Notes: generated by a model not told the origin, from the sequence alone. 64,000 nt of DNA from Calonectria ilicicola (GCA_020809705.1 CP085835.1:1364001-1428000), one strand, 5' to 3'; counted from the stretch's first letter, positions 32,710 through 44,186 are shown. Made by a program: numbers and translations.

Positions 32710-33804
32710 CTAGGCCTTTCTAAGTTTGAACACACATGCCAATTCTCCTGTAATGACTCCAGCCGTGTTGATACGCATCGGACAGTGAAACTTTTGAAGA
32801 CTCATCCTTGTTTCCGCGGTGCCAATTTGTAACTGTTCAAGAATCTCCATCACGGCGGCGTACAGTACCTCGGTGTCGCCATCTTCAATCTTTACAGCAA
32901 TTCCTATTGCGCCACCAGCCCCCAAGTGTCTGGCATGCTCAGAGGCGCGAATAGCCACACCATAACAGCCATCTGCTCCAAGCTTTCCTACCAAAATGCC
33001 TTGGTATTTTTGCATGAGCTCGGTGCAAAACCTTCCTTCTCCGGCGACCATTTCCGGGTATTTCCACATTGAGTGATAAATCCTGGCAAGGTGCTGCATA
33101 CGTGAAGATACCAAGGAAGCATCATTTTGCACTACATCAGCTGCTTTGGCAAGCACAGCATAAGTGAGAGCGATGCTATTAAGGGGAAGAGCTGGAGCTG
33201 GGAGGTTGCAACCGTCGATGCCCCACTTGACTTGGCTTTCGCTGAGCTGGCTGACCTCCTGGACCACCTTTCTAACTTGAAGTTGGATCGGATGATCAGG
33301 TGAATGATACTCAGTGGTGTTGCCTCCCAGAGCATACGCACCAGCTAGCATACCGACATGTTTGGCGGAACAATTGTTACAGAGAGCCGTGGGCTCATAG
33401 CCCTTTTTGATCCAATCGTTGTTGACAGCCTCAGACATGGCTGGATGGCCTCCGCAGCGAAGGTCCTGCACCTCGGCTCCTAGCTTCGCGAGCATGTTGC
33501 GGCCCCGGTTAATGTGTCTTTCTTCACTGCTGTGAGAAGAACACATGAGCGCCAAGTCAGCGTCATCAAATTGAAACTGGTCGAAGCCCTTGGTTTCCAA
33601 TAATGCGAGAATTTGGGTTGGCTTCGCAGCGGACCTGGCGAGCGTGGTTCGTGACGGATTTCCGATGGAGTACAATAATCGCCCATTTGCATCCACAACA
33701 GCAGCATGAACTCGGTGCGTATTTTCAATTACACCGCCCCTGTCAGAGACAATGCAGTTCTCGTACTGCTCTGAGAGGGATTTGAGGTCTTCTAAACAAG
33801 TCAT
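32710..33804 (-). CDS. L-asparaginase II family protein
   Basis: A 364-residue intronless protein. It matches the Asn_II family throughout: ENCIVSDRGGVIENTHRVHA, ARSAAKPTQILALLETKGFD, LALMCSSHSSEERHINRG, LRCGGHPAMSEAV, CNNCSAKHVGMLAGAYALGG, KWGIDGCNLPAPALPLNSIA, and EMVAGEGRFCTELMQKYQGI. The family is described as hydrolysing asparagine to aspartate and ammonia. It belongs to a different superfamily from type I asparaginases, and related members may act on other amides. No signal peptide is visible, so the protein is probably cytosolic. The ATG at 33804 is the first ATG in frame; the frame is open for 17 codons more upstream but starts only with TTG. Confidence 0.88.
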   Translation of the reverse strand: MTCLEDLKSLSEQYENCIVSDRGGVIENTHRVHAAVVDANGRLLYSIGNPSRTTLARSAAKPTQILALLETKGFDQFQFDDADLALMCSSHSSEERHINRGRNMLAKLGAEVQDLRCGGHPAMSEAVNNDWIKKGYEPTALCNNCSAKHVGMLAGAYALGGNTTEYHSPDHPIQLQVRKVVQEVSQLSESQVKWGIDGCNLPAPALPLNSIALTYAVLAKAADVVQNDASLVSSRMQHLARIYHSMWKYPEMVAGEGRFCTELMQKYQGILVGKLGADGCYGVAIRASEHARHLGAGGAIGIAVKIEDGDTEVLYAAVMEILEQLQIGTAETRMSLQKFHCPMRINTAGVITGELACVFKLRKA

Positions 33805-34348
33805 GTTGTGACTAAGAGGAACACAAAAGTTATCGACTGTGATAAATGTGCGCAATGGCTCAAGATAGTAGGGATGCAGAGAAAGTGTGGCGAGGCAAAT
33901 TGATGAGTTTTTAGTATTTTCTATGCCCCTTTTATACTCGTTTTGATTTCAAAAATCTCGCATCCACTTGCCTATATTTGCTCATTGTACCCCATATGTG
34001 GCATTGTCTGAATTAGCCTCGGTGGGGCAAACAGCTGCCTCACCGGTTTGACTCACATTGAAGAAACTTGAAGGCGGGCTGAGCCCAACGCGGGTTAATC
34101 CCGAATCCCTTTATTTCTTGTTTAACACAGTGGGGCGGTATATTACTATGAAAAGGATGACTAAATGGCTCTGTGTACGCGTGTTGTCGTCAAAGTCGCT
34201 TCTATTCTTTCCTCATTCAACTTAGGTAGGTTTTGTGGAAACAATGTACATTTCCATATCATCTACCACAGCGCAAATATTCTTTGTTGATACCAACTAG
34301 GGGTCGAACATTCTGCATGGTAAGGCCTGCAGGCTCCACATTCGTGAA
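33805..34348. other. Intergenic with asparaginase promoter
   Basis: 544 bp without a gene. A TATA-like TATAAAAGG lies on the minus strand at 33928-33936, about 125 bp upstream of the asparaginase start codon. Confidence 0.5.
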
Positions 34349-35845
34349 CTAACTAACCAAGGCTGCTTCTACTGCACGCTTTGCAAGACCATCATGAAAA
34401 TTGTTCACCCAAAGAATGAACTTCAACATTGACCTGGCTTTGGCCCAGGAATCTAGCTCCATTGCCTGTAGACTGCCCTTCAAGGTAGGGAGATACCAAG
34501 CTTGGCACGGTTTGTGTAGTGTGAATGCAATGAAAACCACTCGAAGCCAGAGCATTAAATGAGTTGGGATTGCATCAGGTTTGTTTTCAAATACTGATAG
34601 GGTCTTGGTTAGCTGCCGGGATAAGTATTCGTAATGCGTATGGGCATCAGCCCATCTAATAAAAAGACTGCTAGCAAAGGCCAATAAACCCAGCCGAATC
34701 AGCTCATTTTGATCCTCTTTGCCAAATGAAAGTCCAAGAAGACGATAATGAATTGATACCATGGTATCCTGATATAATTCTGCATCGATATCCAGTTTAC
34801 ATTCGAGCGCGATATTCGCAGTCCGCGAAGTCTCAGACAGGTCTATCCAGACAGAGCCAAGTCGCGGGTCCAATCGATTGAGAAAGCTTTCGAGCTCCCT
34901 GACTTCTTTTGTTCGAGATGTATTAGAGGTATGTGCCGGCCCTATTTTCTTTGGGGCAATATATGCGTCCCATGACATCTTTGCATTTAAAAACATGGGC
35001 TTATCTCCTGTGCAAAGTACTATTGCGAGATCAGCGCTGGCAAAAGTTAGCTTCGATATTTCGCACATTTTGCTGACGATAATTACTCACCGGCATATTT
35101 TAGCTTGCAACTTTCTGTTGTGAAAAAACGCTTGTAAACCACCCCGCAATTGGACCATTCTATCAAGGCCAGTAAGATGACCTTGAGCTGTTTTGATCTC
35201 TCCAGAGGCGATAGAAACCATGGTGAGCCCGGTTATAACCAGAATTGTGGAATCGGAAATTGCAAGATCATCTTGACAGCCGTTAAATCTTTGCTGGAGA
35301 ATATTCAGGGTTTTGCCAAGATGCGGAAGAGTATTTTTGGTGTCTTGGTCTCGCCCGCAGAGATGGTCTTTGTATACCCTAGTTATATAAAGAGTGAAAC
35401 TGAGACATGCGGGATCGTGCCACATTGGATCAAAGGACTGAGCCTTGTTCTGCTTCAGATCTATGCCGAACTCGCGAGGAACCATCCCATGTGCAACTAA
35501 TAGGCAGTGAGCGACGTCTTCTAGCATCAACTAGTCAAAACAGCAGCAATTCTTACGATTCCATGCAATTTCTCGCAGTTCAGTATCTATAAGTAATGGT
35601 GGTGGTATTAAGGACAGCCCATCAGTAGCTTCAGGAATGATAGAAGATGTTCTTGTGCTAGCTGAATTAAGCAGGTGGTCTAGTTGGCCAGCATTAATCC
35701 ATGGGGGAGGGCGTTGGGGTAATTTCTTTCGATTTTTACCACGCATCACGTGGCTTCGAATTACCTGTCGCTTCCGCTCGACAGATCGGTCGGCGGGGGT
35801 CGTCACAACGAAGGTTGGCGTGTCTGACAACGGTAATCTCGGCAT
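34349..35845 (-). CDS. Fungal transcription-factor-domain protein without a zinc cluster
   Basis: Three exons (35845-35557, 35520-35091, 35036-34349) give 468 residues. The start is fixed by the common N-terminus of this group, MPRLPLSDTPTFVVTTPADR followed by RSHVMRGKNRKK. That motif marks fungal-specific transcription-factor-domain proteins (PF11951/DUF3468 type) lacking a Zn2Cys6 finger. The middle has the usual L-x-GL-x-RMVQLRGGL element before exon 3. Intron 2 (54 bp) is canonical with GTGAGT donor and GCTAAC branch site. Intron 1 is only 36 bp (GTAAGA...GCTAG), exceptionally short, but keeps the frame. The protein may act as a regulator or co-regulator; it is divergent from the SDR gene at 36345 and may control it. 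Confidence 0.72.
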
Positions 35846-36344
35846 CACAACGGCTTTGGCTTGGTGAGCGCAATAAAGGGACTCTGGACTGCTGAATTCA
35901 AGGTGACGCAAGATCCCTAGTATAGTAAGGATGCCAAGGGATGATTGATGACTCGATTGAGAATAGTAACGGGATTATGGCAGTGAGTTACCGCGCAGAG
36001 CGGTCGGAGGGGGGAATGCTAGTAAGATGAAGTAAATCCATTCCTCTTCAAAAAGACGCTTGGGCCAGAATGCCAAGACAAGATTGGCTTCCAGATGCGG
36101 CTTAGTGGTAGCTAGCGTCGATTTAGCACGCCTATCACAAGCATGGATCAATATCCTGGTTAAGACGGACCAGCTCAGGCGAATTGCTGATACCACCATA
36201 AGCAGCATCGCATCACACATTGATGAATTCTCAGACATGAGTCGCCGAGCTATTTAAAGGCCAGTAGTCCTCTTTCTTTCATCTCGAATCAGAATCTTCA
36301 TTAACCCCTATCAGCTTTGAGTTCTTTTACCCTCTAACATCACC
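35846..36344. other. Divergent promoter region between TF-domain gene and SDR gene
   Basis: 499 bp shared upstream region. A TATA-like TATTTAAA lies at 36251-36258, about 90 bp upstream of the SDR start codon. No gene is seen. Confidence 0.5.
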
Positions 36345-37523
36345 ATGTCAGCTTCATTTGATCTTGGTCCTCCCAAGGACAGCCCGGGGCGGCTGTTTCT
36401 AAAATCACAATTTTGCACTTCCCCTCAATGGCCCCCCAAGGATACAAACCTAGAGGGTAGAGTTGCTATAATCACTGGCGCCACCAGCGGCTTAGGGCTG
36501 GAGGCATGCCGTCAACTTCTGGCCTTCGGTTTGTCAGGCCTCATCATGGCAGTGAGATCCACAGACAAAGGGGAGAAGATTGCCTCCGAATTTCGGACGC
36601 AACATCCAAAGGCCAATATACGGGTTTGGTTTCTTGAAATCGAATCTTATGAGTCCATTCAAGCTCTTGTGAATAGGATTGAAGCAGAAAGTCTTCGCTT
36701 GGATATCGCCATTTTGAATGCGGGCATGCAAACCGCTTACTTCACTATAATCCCTAGCACGGGACATGAAAAGTACATCCAGGTCAACTTTCTGTCTACC
36801 ATGTTACTCGGGATACTTCTATTACCGATTCTCAAAAACAGGTCTGGTCCGGATTCGCCCGGAAGATTGACTATTGTGAGCTCAGGCACTGCGCGTGGTG
36901 CGAAGATCTCTGAACCATCGGGTACGCCAGTCTTGCCGACTCTGGACGATAGCTCACGCCCTTGGGACTCAGTTGAGCGTTATGCCGTCAGCAAGCTTTT
37001 GGGACATCTGTTTATAATAAATCTTGTCCGCCATGTTGATGCCAAGGACGTCATCGTCAACCTGGCTGATCCCGGGCTGGTCAAGAATACAAATATTCAA
37101 GGATTCGCACCACCATTAATCGCTGCATTCTTCTACTTCTTCAAGGCAATCTTCGGAAGAACGGTTCCTGTAGGTGGATCAACTTATGTTGATGCTGCCG
37201 TCGTCAAGGGCAAGGAATCGCACGGCTGTTTTGTGTCAAATTGGAAAATTTCTCCGTGAGTTTCTTACTTTCCCCCCTTTCCTTGTTTCGGTTGTTTTAT
37301 TTGAGTAGATGAAATAATAGTTCTCACACTACCAATTTTCCAATGTTTATGTACCAACAAAATCACTATAAGAGACATGCAACTAATTTTTCTTTTGACC
37401 AGATTTGCAGCATTCGCTTATACTTCCGAAGGAGAAGCAGCTAGAGAGCAATTGTGGAAAGAGACCATGGAAGAATTTAAAATTTTCAAGGTGAAAGATA
37501 TATTGAGCAGTCTAAAGATGTAA
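36345..37523 (+). CDS. Short-chain dehydrogenase (retinol-dehydrogenase-like)
   Basis: Two exons (36345-37255 and 37403-37523, intron 147 bp with GTGAGT donor and TTGACCAG end) give 343 residues. SDR motifs: AIITGATSGLGLEACRQL (cofactor fold, about residue 42), AILNAGMQ (NAG), TIVSSGTARG (catalytic Ser) and ERYAVSKLLGH (Tyr-x-x-x-Lys). The C-terminal exon supplies the typical amphipathic end EGEAAREQLWKETMEEF. Members with the long N-terminal lead are common in fungal secondary-metabolite clusters, but here only a TF-domain gene is adjacent. Substrate is unknown. A version ending at the unspliced stop (37259) would lose the last helix. Confidence 0.87.
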
Positions 37524-37703
37524 TTTATCCAGAACGCACCAGCGTATATGGCTTCACCTATCCTCCGATAGATCAAATATCATCCCCTATCTACACCCCT
37601 CCTACTACTATTGTTTTCTCCATCTTATTAAGTTGCTATTCTCTGGTTCCAATACCAACCATTTGATTGACTTTGAAGAAAACAATGGATTTCAATTTGT
37701 CAT

Positions 37704-38104
37704 CTAAACAGCACAATCCAACTTGTAGCTCAAGTACCGGTCGTCTCCAGTCAGACATTGATTCAAAGCGACATCATGGTCTCCACAGCCGCATTCCGCA
37801 TCAGTGTAAATGTGCACTTGTAATTTAAATTAGCCGCCTTGCTTAACAAAACCTGGGGACTGAACAACTTACAGTCACATCCAAATGGGTTGTACTCGAA
37901 AAGAACAGACCCAACCACCTCATCATCTTTGAACGCCTTGCATTGGTTTATGTCCGTGTCATAAACACCTAGTTCTCCCAGGTTCGATTCCAGGCAGTCA
38001 GGCTTGGTATAAAGCCGGAGCTGCGCATATCTAGTGACACTTTGCGCAGAAGCAATGCTAGATACCATTGCGACAGTAGAGATGGCAAGAGCAGTGAAAC
38101 GCAT
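37704..38104 (-). CDS. Small secreted cysteine-rich protein
   Basis: Two exons (38104-37873 and 37816-37704), joined by a 56-bp intron (GTAAGT...TACAAG), give 114 residues. A clear signal peptide, MRFTALAISTVAMVSSIASA, precedes a mature part of about 94 residues. It holds seven cysteines in segments such as LYTKPDCLESN, INQCKAFKDDE, FGCDL, DAECGCGDHD, NQCLTGDDR and a final YKLDCAV. Without the intron the frame would run on into unrelated residues, while splicing restores a Cys-rich tail. I do not recognise a named family. Size and composition fit an apoplastic or effector-like small secreted protein, or a cell-surface antimicrobial; function is open. Confidence 0.75.
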
Positions 38105-39285
38105 TTTGAAAGCTATTGATGTTCTGTGATGATAATATGAAGAGGGTTGTCAGACAGATCTGTTCCAGAAGTGATTGTTGGCGTGTGATGATTTGGAGGT
38201 TATGGTGGAACATGAAGTCTTTAAATAAATTTTGGTCTTGCTGCGTATGTCTATTACCTCTAATGGAGTGAAATCAGGTAACTCGATGTCGAAAGTCCCA
38301 TGGGAATTGCCGGCTCATCTCTAAGAGCGAATCGGAGGCCCCATTTGAGAATACGAGAACTCCCGTGTAAACAGTCTATATAACGTGGATCTTGAGACGG
38401 TATCATTGGGGGATGAAGGTCAGATGACGGGTAAACCATGCAGATACCAACCATCTCATTGTCCGTTAGAGATGTATTGAGACCTTTGCGCACTCCCGTT
38501 CGCAAACATATTTAGCACCGCTCAGGCAGCAGATAATGAGGTACCAGATTTAAGACGAAATCAATCAGCTGGTACTCTTTTCTTTTTTTAATATTGATAA
38601 ATTTTGTTCCATATATTGTATAGCTCCTTCATGTCGAAGAAGGCAGACATACTCAACCATTGGGCTTGGTAATGTTTGTTCTGCTCCGTAGTTGCTTATG
38701 GCTTGAATACAAAAGATCTACCAAAAGTGTCCGGTTCAAGACCGGGTGTCTCCAAATTTGATCTAGGCAACTGCAAGACTGGGGCAGAAGCGCTTCCGCG
38801 TAAGCAACACGAGCTTCAGCCCTGCGCAGACGCATAAGCACTATCCAAGAATACGGCGTACTCCAGCTAATAACCACCCAATGATAAACGTGTTCCGCTA
38901 CCAGGATAATCAAGGATGAAGTATCTAATCCACATAAGATAATATAGAGCAATTATAGCCAACCTCGTTTACCTGTGCCGAGTTCCGAGACCCTGAAATT
39001 CGTATTGCCCAGACTAGCACTTGTATAAACTTGAACCGAAGGATGCAAAGTCACCCAAGTATGGAATAGATACAACACCTGTGTAATTCTATTGGTGACA
39101 GTAGAGCTATGTCTATTTTTAAAAGTTGCATCGTGGGGCCTAAAATAGAATCCGATTTTGATAATGGGATACTGTTAGATAACCGTAGATATTTTTTTAA
39201 TCCCGGCAGAGTGCATTTTTATAGCTTCAACCCCAAAAGCCTGGCGCCCTATAACAATTTATATGGACCCTATTTATTATCGTCC
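38105..39285. other. 1.18-kb intergenic region
   Basis: No supported gene. A TATTTAAAG on the minus strand at about 38219-38227 may serve the small secreted protein gene. The remainder shows only short open frames (for example 38653-38952) without domain signals. Confidence 0.5.
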
Positions 39286-40845
39286 TCAGAGCTTTCCATT
39301 TCTGCGTCTGTTGGTGGCCTTGATCTCCTGCTTCACAGCCAAATCAGTGAGAATCTCCTCGCTGCCGCCTCCGACAACCATGACCCGGACATCACGGCTG
39401 ATTTGTTCGATTCTAGCACCTCGTCCGTTCTTGGAATATCCGAGACCGCCCATGACTTGCTGTGATTCTCGATTAACCATCTCAAGAGTTTGTCCTGCTA
39501 GAACCTTCAGGTTGGCAAACTGGCCGCCCAACTGGGAGTCGACACCGTTGCGTCTGGAGTTCTCGGCAAGGTAAACAAGCTGCTCCATCCAAGAGTGGGC
39601 TGCTTCAACATGGCGTCCCATTCTGCTGAATTTCGCGCGAATCACTTGGTTCTCAATCAGCTTCTTGCCAAATGTTTCTCTTCGGCCAGCGTGGCTGAAG
39701 GAATCCTGAATGCAGACACGAGCCATGCGTAAACCCGTGCATGCTAACCAGAGTCGCTCATGGTTGAAGTCTGTGATTTATTAGCGTGCATTTATTTAAA
39801 AGCATGAGCATGCATCGTAAAACCCACTGTTCATAATAATTGGGAAACCTTTGTTCTCCTCGCCTAAAAGGTTGGAAACAGGAACCTCTACATTATCGAA
39901 TTCGATGTAGGTAGATCCTTGAAGAATACACGATTAGTTTTGTGAAAGGTACAATTACCCTGTGTCGATGGATGAGCTTACCGCTGGCATGGACTCCAGA
40001 GTTGTCAATCTTCTTGCAAGTAACGCCAGGCGCCTTCAGCGGAATAATGAGGGCGGAGATGCCGGCAATTCCTTCACCCCCCGTCCTCACAGCCGCGGTG
40101 CAATAATCGGCAAAAATACCATTCGTGATCCACTTCTTTGCGCCGTTGACAATGTACTTTGAGCCCTGGCGTTTGGCAGTCGTTGTGATGCCTGCGACAT
40201 CCGAGCCCGCTGCAATATTCATCAGCTCAAGTTCGTTTCCAAATCAGGCAATCGCCGGTGCATATCACGTATTCTTCGGCTAGCGGGCATGCAGAGTAAA
40301 CGTACCATCGGGCTCGGTGACTCCCAAACAGAATCTTGACTTCCCTGAAAGGACGTCTGGCAGAAATTGGGCCTTCTGCTGCTGAGTTCCAAATTGGACG
40401 AGCGGAGGGAGTCCGATCGAGTTGCCGCAACCAAGGGCCCAAACGATTCCAAGATAACCGCACCTCGCCAACTCATCAATGACTATGAGATCGTGGAATC
40501 CATCCCACTCGTGACCAGGAATGTTTCCGGGAAGCCTTTGGCCATTGAGAAAATCCGCTCCAATGGGGAACGCTGCAACGGCTGTGTACCCGAGCTCAGC
40601 ATGACGCTTCTGGGCCTAAGACACGAGGTGGATTAGCAAAAAGGTCAAGAATACTCCCCACAACTATAATTCAAGCATACTTCAGGTGGTACTGTGCCAG
40701 TCCTTTCCCATTCCTCGCAGAACGGGGTAATGTGAGTGTCGACGTAAGCTCTAACTTCTTTCTGCAAGCGCCGATGTGAGTCGCTGTAGTACACACTTTG
40801 CTCTCGTGTTAACCATAGTGGGTCTGCGAAAGGAGCGGATGCCAT
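39286..40845 (-). CDS. Acyl-CoA dehydrogenase of the catabolic cluster
   Basis: Five exons (40845-40681, 40615-40306, 40209-39982, 39917-39828, 39770-39286) give 425 residues, normal for the family. Motifs: CGNSIGLPPL, FCLGVTEPDAGSDVAGITTT (FAD loop), VNGAKKWITNG, STYIEFDNVEVPVSNLLGEE, FNHERLWLACTG, and VMGGLGYSKNGRG near the end. It would introduce the alpha-beta double bond in a branched acyl-CoA such as isovaleryl-CoA. The Glu base of medium-chain enzymes (EGT motif) is replaced by GGGSE (about residue 398). A Glu in NHERLWLA (about E269) sits where isovaleryl- and long-chain enzymes carry theirs. No mitochondrial presequence is obvious (MASAPFADPLWLTREQ). The C-terminus is GKL, only weakly PTS1-like. 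Three CGGTCCG sites lie upstream. Confidence 0.9.
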
Positions 40846-41310
40846 TTTTCTTGGGGAGTTCGTGTAAAGATTACAGGGAGAGTAAGTTGGTAGTGCGGTT
40901 CGGATTGCTCCACGTAGATCCAAGTGTATTTGGCTATAAACAATTCGTCTCTCATGGCTTGAATTAAATCCCCACAGTGCGGCACGCGGTCCGGGAACAA
41001 GTCAAGCATGGTCTACGATTGCCCCGGGAATGTAACATCCGGGGCAAAGACTGTCCAAGCTGACCTGGAAAGGTCCCGGAAGATGGGATGCAGGGGTCAG
41101 AATCATACTGTGCATTGTCTCCAACTCGTTCGGTCCGACAGCTCCACATGTGGGTTGCGGCCTTCGGTCCGCACCCAATCCATCACCTAGCGTAGGATTA
41201 CATAATGATATTCCTTTCAAGCCTAAAATCCAACAGAATAGGGAGAAAAGCAATGGTAATTATTATGGTAATTTAAAATCCGGATGGTGATTGTTTAGTA
41301 AATCCCAGTT
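40846..41310. promoter_or_regulatory. Acyl-CoA dehydrogenase promoter with three CGGTCCG sites
   Basis: The 465-bp intergenic region serves only the dehydrogenase gene, because the gene on its other side ends here. CGGTCCG occurs at 40987-40993, 41131-41137 and 41165-41171. The word is an inverted CGG repeat with a one-base spacer, the geometry bound by some Zn2Cys6 dimers. Confidence 0.6.
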
Positions 41311-43761
41311 TTAGAATCTGATTGGATTACCATCAGTGGTTGTGAAGAGTAGCCCATTCCTGGCGTCGGTTGTTGGTGACACCAAGGTAAAGTTATCAGG
41401 ATGGAGGTTCCAGCTATTTGGAGTTGGGAAGTTGGACAGGAATGACATTTGCGGGGGTGAAGGCTTGGGCCCCTCTTTTGCGAGCATTCCATAGTCTACC
41501 AGTGTCCAGAGAAGATCCTCTGAAGTTTGGTCAATTTCGTCCCCAAGACACTTGGCATCGAAGATGTTGCCATAGAGTTCCGCTTGGGGTTCAAATTCAT
41601 GAAGTTTGGTCAACTACAGATAGAAAGAGAGTTAGCATGCATTATGTCTCACTGAAACAATTGGTCGCTCAAAGTGTTACTAACCATGTTGTTGACCATG
41701 GGCCAGATCCCCGCTAGTCTTTCAAGGGCAGATATGCTTTGCTGGAAATATTTTTCTGCATCGTAAGAGTCGGTTTCCACATTGCGCTTTTGTGCAGCCA
41801 ATGATAGGCAGTGGATGCCTGCAGCAACAGTTGCGCAATAGCTGTAAAAGGAAGACTTGATGGATACACCGTCCTCCGTGCAAGCGGTGAGCAAATCTGT
41901 AAGTTTTTTTGCATTGTCCTGCGCAAGGCGGAAAGCATGTGAAGTAAAGCTGCTTGGTGCTCTAGTAGCTATAGGCCGTAACTGGAGCCGTATTAAAAAT
42001 GGATGGTTAAGTAGACAATGGCAGAGATGGAACAATGCATGAGCGAATACGAAGTGACCGATTTGTTTCGTGTCCGGGTCATTCTCCTCGAGTCCGTTGC
42101 GAATCACATCTAAAATCGGACCTTTTCTATCTCGAAGATGGGACTCAAGCAACAGAAGTGAGGCGTTGGTGGCAGTAAAATCCGATTTTGGATCCCAGGG
42201 CGGAAGGTTCTCAGATCCGCTGCGCCCGCGGGCGTATTTTGTACAACGGCCAAAAATTGAAGCCGTCACCATGGTCAATGCAAAAAGACTTGGCGATTCA
42301 GGACAGGTATCCCAACTCAGCATTTGATGCAAAGTGGGCATTTGCTTCCACTCGCCCTTCTCAAATGCATCTTCTGGGCAGGGTAGTTGTAAAGTGCAGT
42401 CGTGATCTAGGATGGCGGTAGGGCGGGAGCGGGCACACGACATCAACTTGTCTACTAGATATATCGACCAGAAGGTTCGCCGGCGTTCCTCTCGCTCCGT
42501 TTCAGCGAGATCACCAGGTGGTTCCAACATGAGATCCATATCTTGGGATAATCGAATGGCAAGGCCAAGTCGCAGCCAGCCTGAACTAATCTTTCCAGCT
42601 ATATATTTGAACCCGAAAGATCAGCCAAAATTACTCAAGAGGGAGCGAACCAATCGTCCGGCCAGGATAGCTTGCATACCGGTGTAATCAATTAATGATA
42701 AAATCGCCACTGTTTGTATCACGTTCAAATTGAGGTTGTCGTCTATGCTCAAATGGTCTTCAAGCACGCAAAGCCACGACTGGCGAGAGTAGGCGTCGGA
42801 TGCCTCGCGAATCCTACCAGCAAAATAGGGATCGCTGGAAAATCGCACAGCCAATGCTATCAGCGCAAATATTAAGCACCTCGGCAATGTATTATTTTCG
42901 AAGGAGTGGTAAAAGGATGAATGGTGGAAGAAGGAGTAAGGTTGGTTGTGCATGCTGTAAAAGTATGTGTCGATGAGGTTACGGAGGACGGTAGGAGGAG
43001 GGAATTCGTTAAAGGATCTATTGAAGAGGTAGGGGCGTTAGCTGGTGGTGATTATGTTTGGTGGATTTTTAATCCAGAAAGTAGAATATTGCGGTTCGTA
43101 CATGTTATTGTTGATTGGGATGTCAGTCGGATCGGCGATGTCGTCAGTTGGTCGCGTGTTCGGGTCGTCTTCATGATCACTCTCATTTGGCGGCGGTGGC
43201 TGGACCAAATCTTGAAAGGCAGAAGGGGAAAGTGTCGGCCTGAATGGAGCCAAAGGGATTGTGTCAATTTAACTGACAAGCAATGACTATGGGTGGGTGA
43301 CGGAAGCTCACATGCGAGGCTCGAATGTGCCCTGGCTCAATCGACTTAATGCTGTTTCAATCGTCGCAATACGGTCGAGAAGATCAGCCTTGGCGCTCGT
43401 TAGTCTCACGAGTGCTCAAAGGAATCGCAGAATAAATATTTACACCCAAAGTAACGGTGGGCATTGAAACACCATTTTCGCCGCTATTAACCGGCTTGCT
43501 TGAGGAAGAATACGGCTCGAAGACGCAGCTGCGCTTGTTCTGGCGGCAGTGGGCGCAGATGGGGCGTTCGCCTGAGCATTTAATCTTTCGTCGCCTGTCA
43601 AGATGGGATTGGCGACTCGTTCAGCTCATGGCAATTCCAGCTGTCTGGAAGCTTTGGGGCGACGCGTCCAGGGCGGCGGTAACTCACCTACAGTTGGCGC
43701 AGGCTTGACGGATGCGCTTGATGACGCCCGCCGGCGCAGGGCCCGAATGATGTGATTCCAT
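41311..43761 (-). CDS. Zn2Cys6 transcription factor (cluster regulator 1)
   Basis: Seven exons (43761-43688, 43594-43444, 43388-43312, 43239-43102, 43017-42680, 42598-41685, 41613-41311) give 664 residues. The zinc cluster is split by intron 1: ACANCRRRKIKC followed by SGERPICAHCRQNKRSC at residues 21-49. A coiled-coil-like ADLLDRIATIETALSRLSQG (about 76-95) could mediate dimerisation. A proline- and acid-rich linker leads to the fungal TF domain: PPPTVLRNLIDTYFYSMHN, YTAGKISSGWLRLGLAIRLS, and REERRRTFWSIYLVDKLMSC. Each junction has a GT-AG intron of 55-93 bp, most with a CTAAC or CTGA branch signal. Its own upstream region lacks CGGWCCG. It lies between the dehydrogenase and the lyase genes, so it may regulate the cluster or an overlapping pathway. 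Confidence 0.88.
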
Positions 43762-44186
43762 TATAGGAGGGAAGCTGGGCAGAGATGCGGCTGGGCCTTG
43801 GGATCCGACGAGGTTACACAGGGCGTGCAACGCTCACATTCCAATTTGCGAATCCAACCCCAGAAAGAGAAGTTATGATGAAATGTGCGGGAGGAGCGGG
43901 ACCGGCAAATGGGCAGGGAAATCTGGAGAAGGGTGCCACTAGCCCAAGAGCCGAGGCGGGGCAGATGCTGGCTTCTCCGCAGAGCGAGGGCGAGGACCGT
44001 AAATTCCCAATCAACTGTCAAGTAATTACTGCGCTAGTTCCATAGCTTGCCCCAGGTAGTGAGTGAGCTTGGACGCCTGTTGCCGCCAAGTGTCAGTGGT
44101 GATATGGGCGTGGAAGATGATGTCAAAAGTGTCAAATGAAATGAACGTGCCATGTTACAACAACGCATCTATCGATCAAAATATCT
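43762..44186. other. Region between regulator 1 and the lyase-hydratase gene
   Basis: 425 bp holding the regulator promoter and the 3' end of the lyase-hydratase gene. No CGGWCCG site is seen. An 87-codon plus-strand frame (43785-44045) is not supported as a gene. Confidence 0.5.

Noticed and set aside
37975..37995. tRNA T-arm-like word GGTTCGATTCC
   Set aside because: No matching acceptor, D or anticodon arms; it lies inside the coding exon of the small secreted protein.
38735..38765. GGTTCAAGACC, another tRNA-like word
   Set aside because: The invariant pyrimidine of the T-loop is missing and no cloverleaf can be drawn around it.
42955..42970. Suspected frameshift in regulator 1 before MHNQPYSFFH
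   Set aside because: Recounting the T run (four, not five) showed that the reading frame is continuous from the PPPTVLRNLIDTYF segment.
43785..44045. 87-codon plus-strand frame between regulator 1 and the lyase-hydratase gene
   Set aside because: Low-complexity composition, no domain, and it lies antisense to the regulator's promoter.
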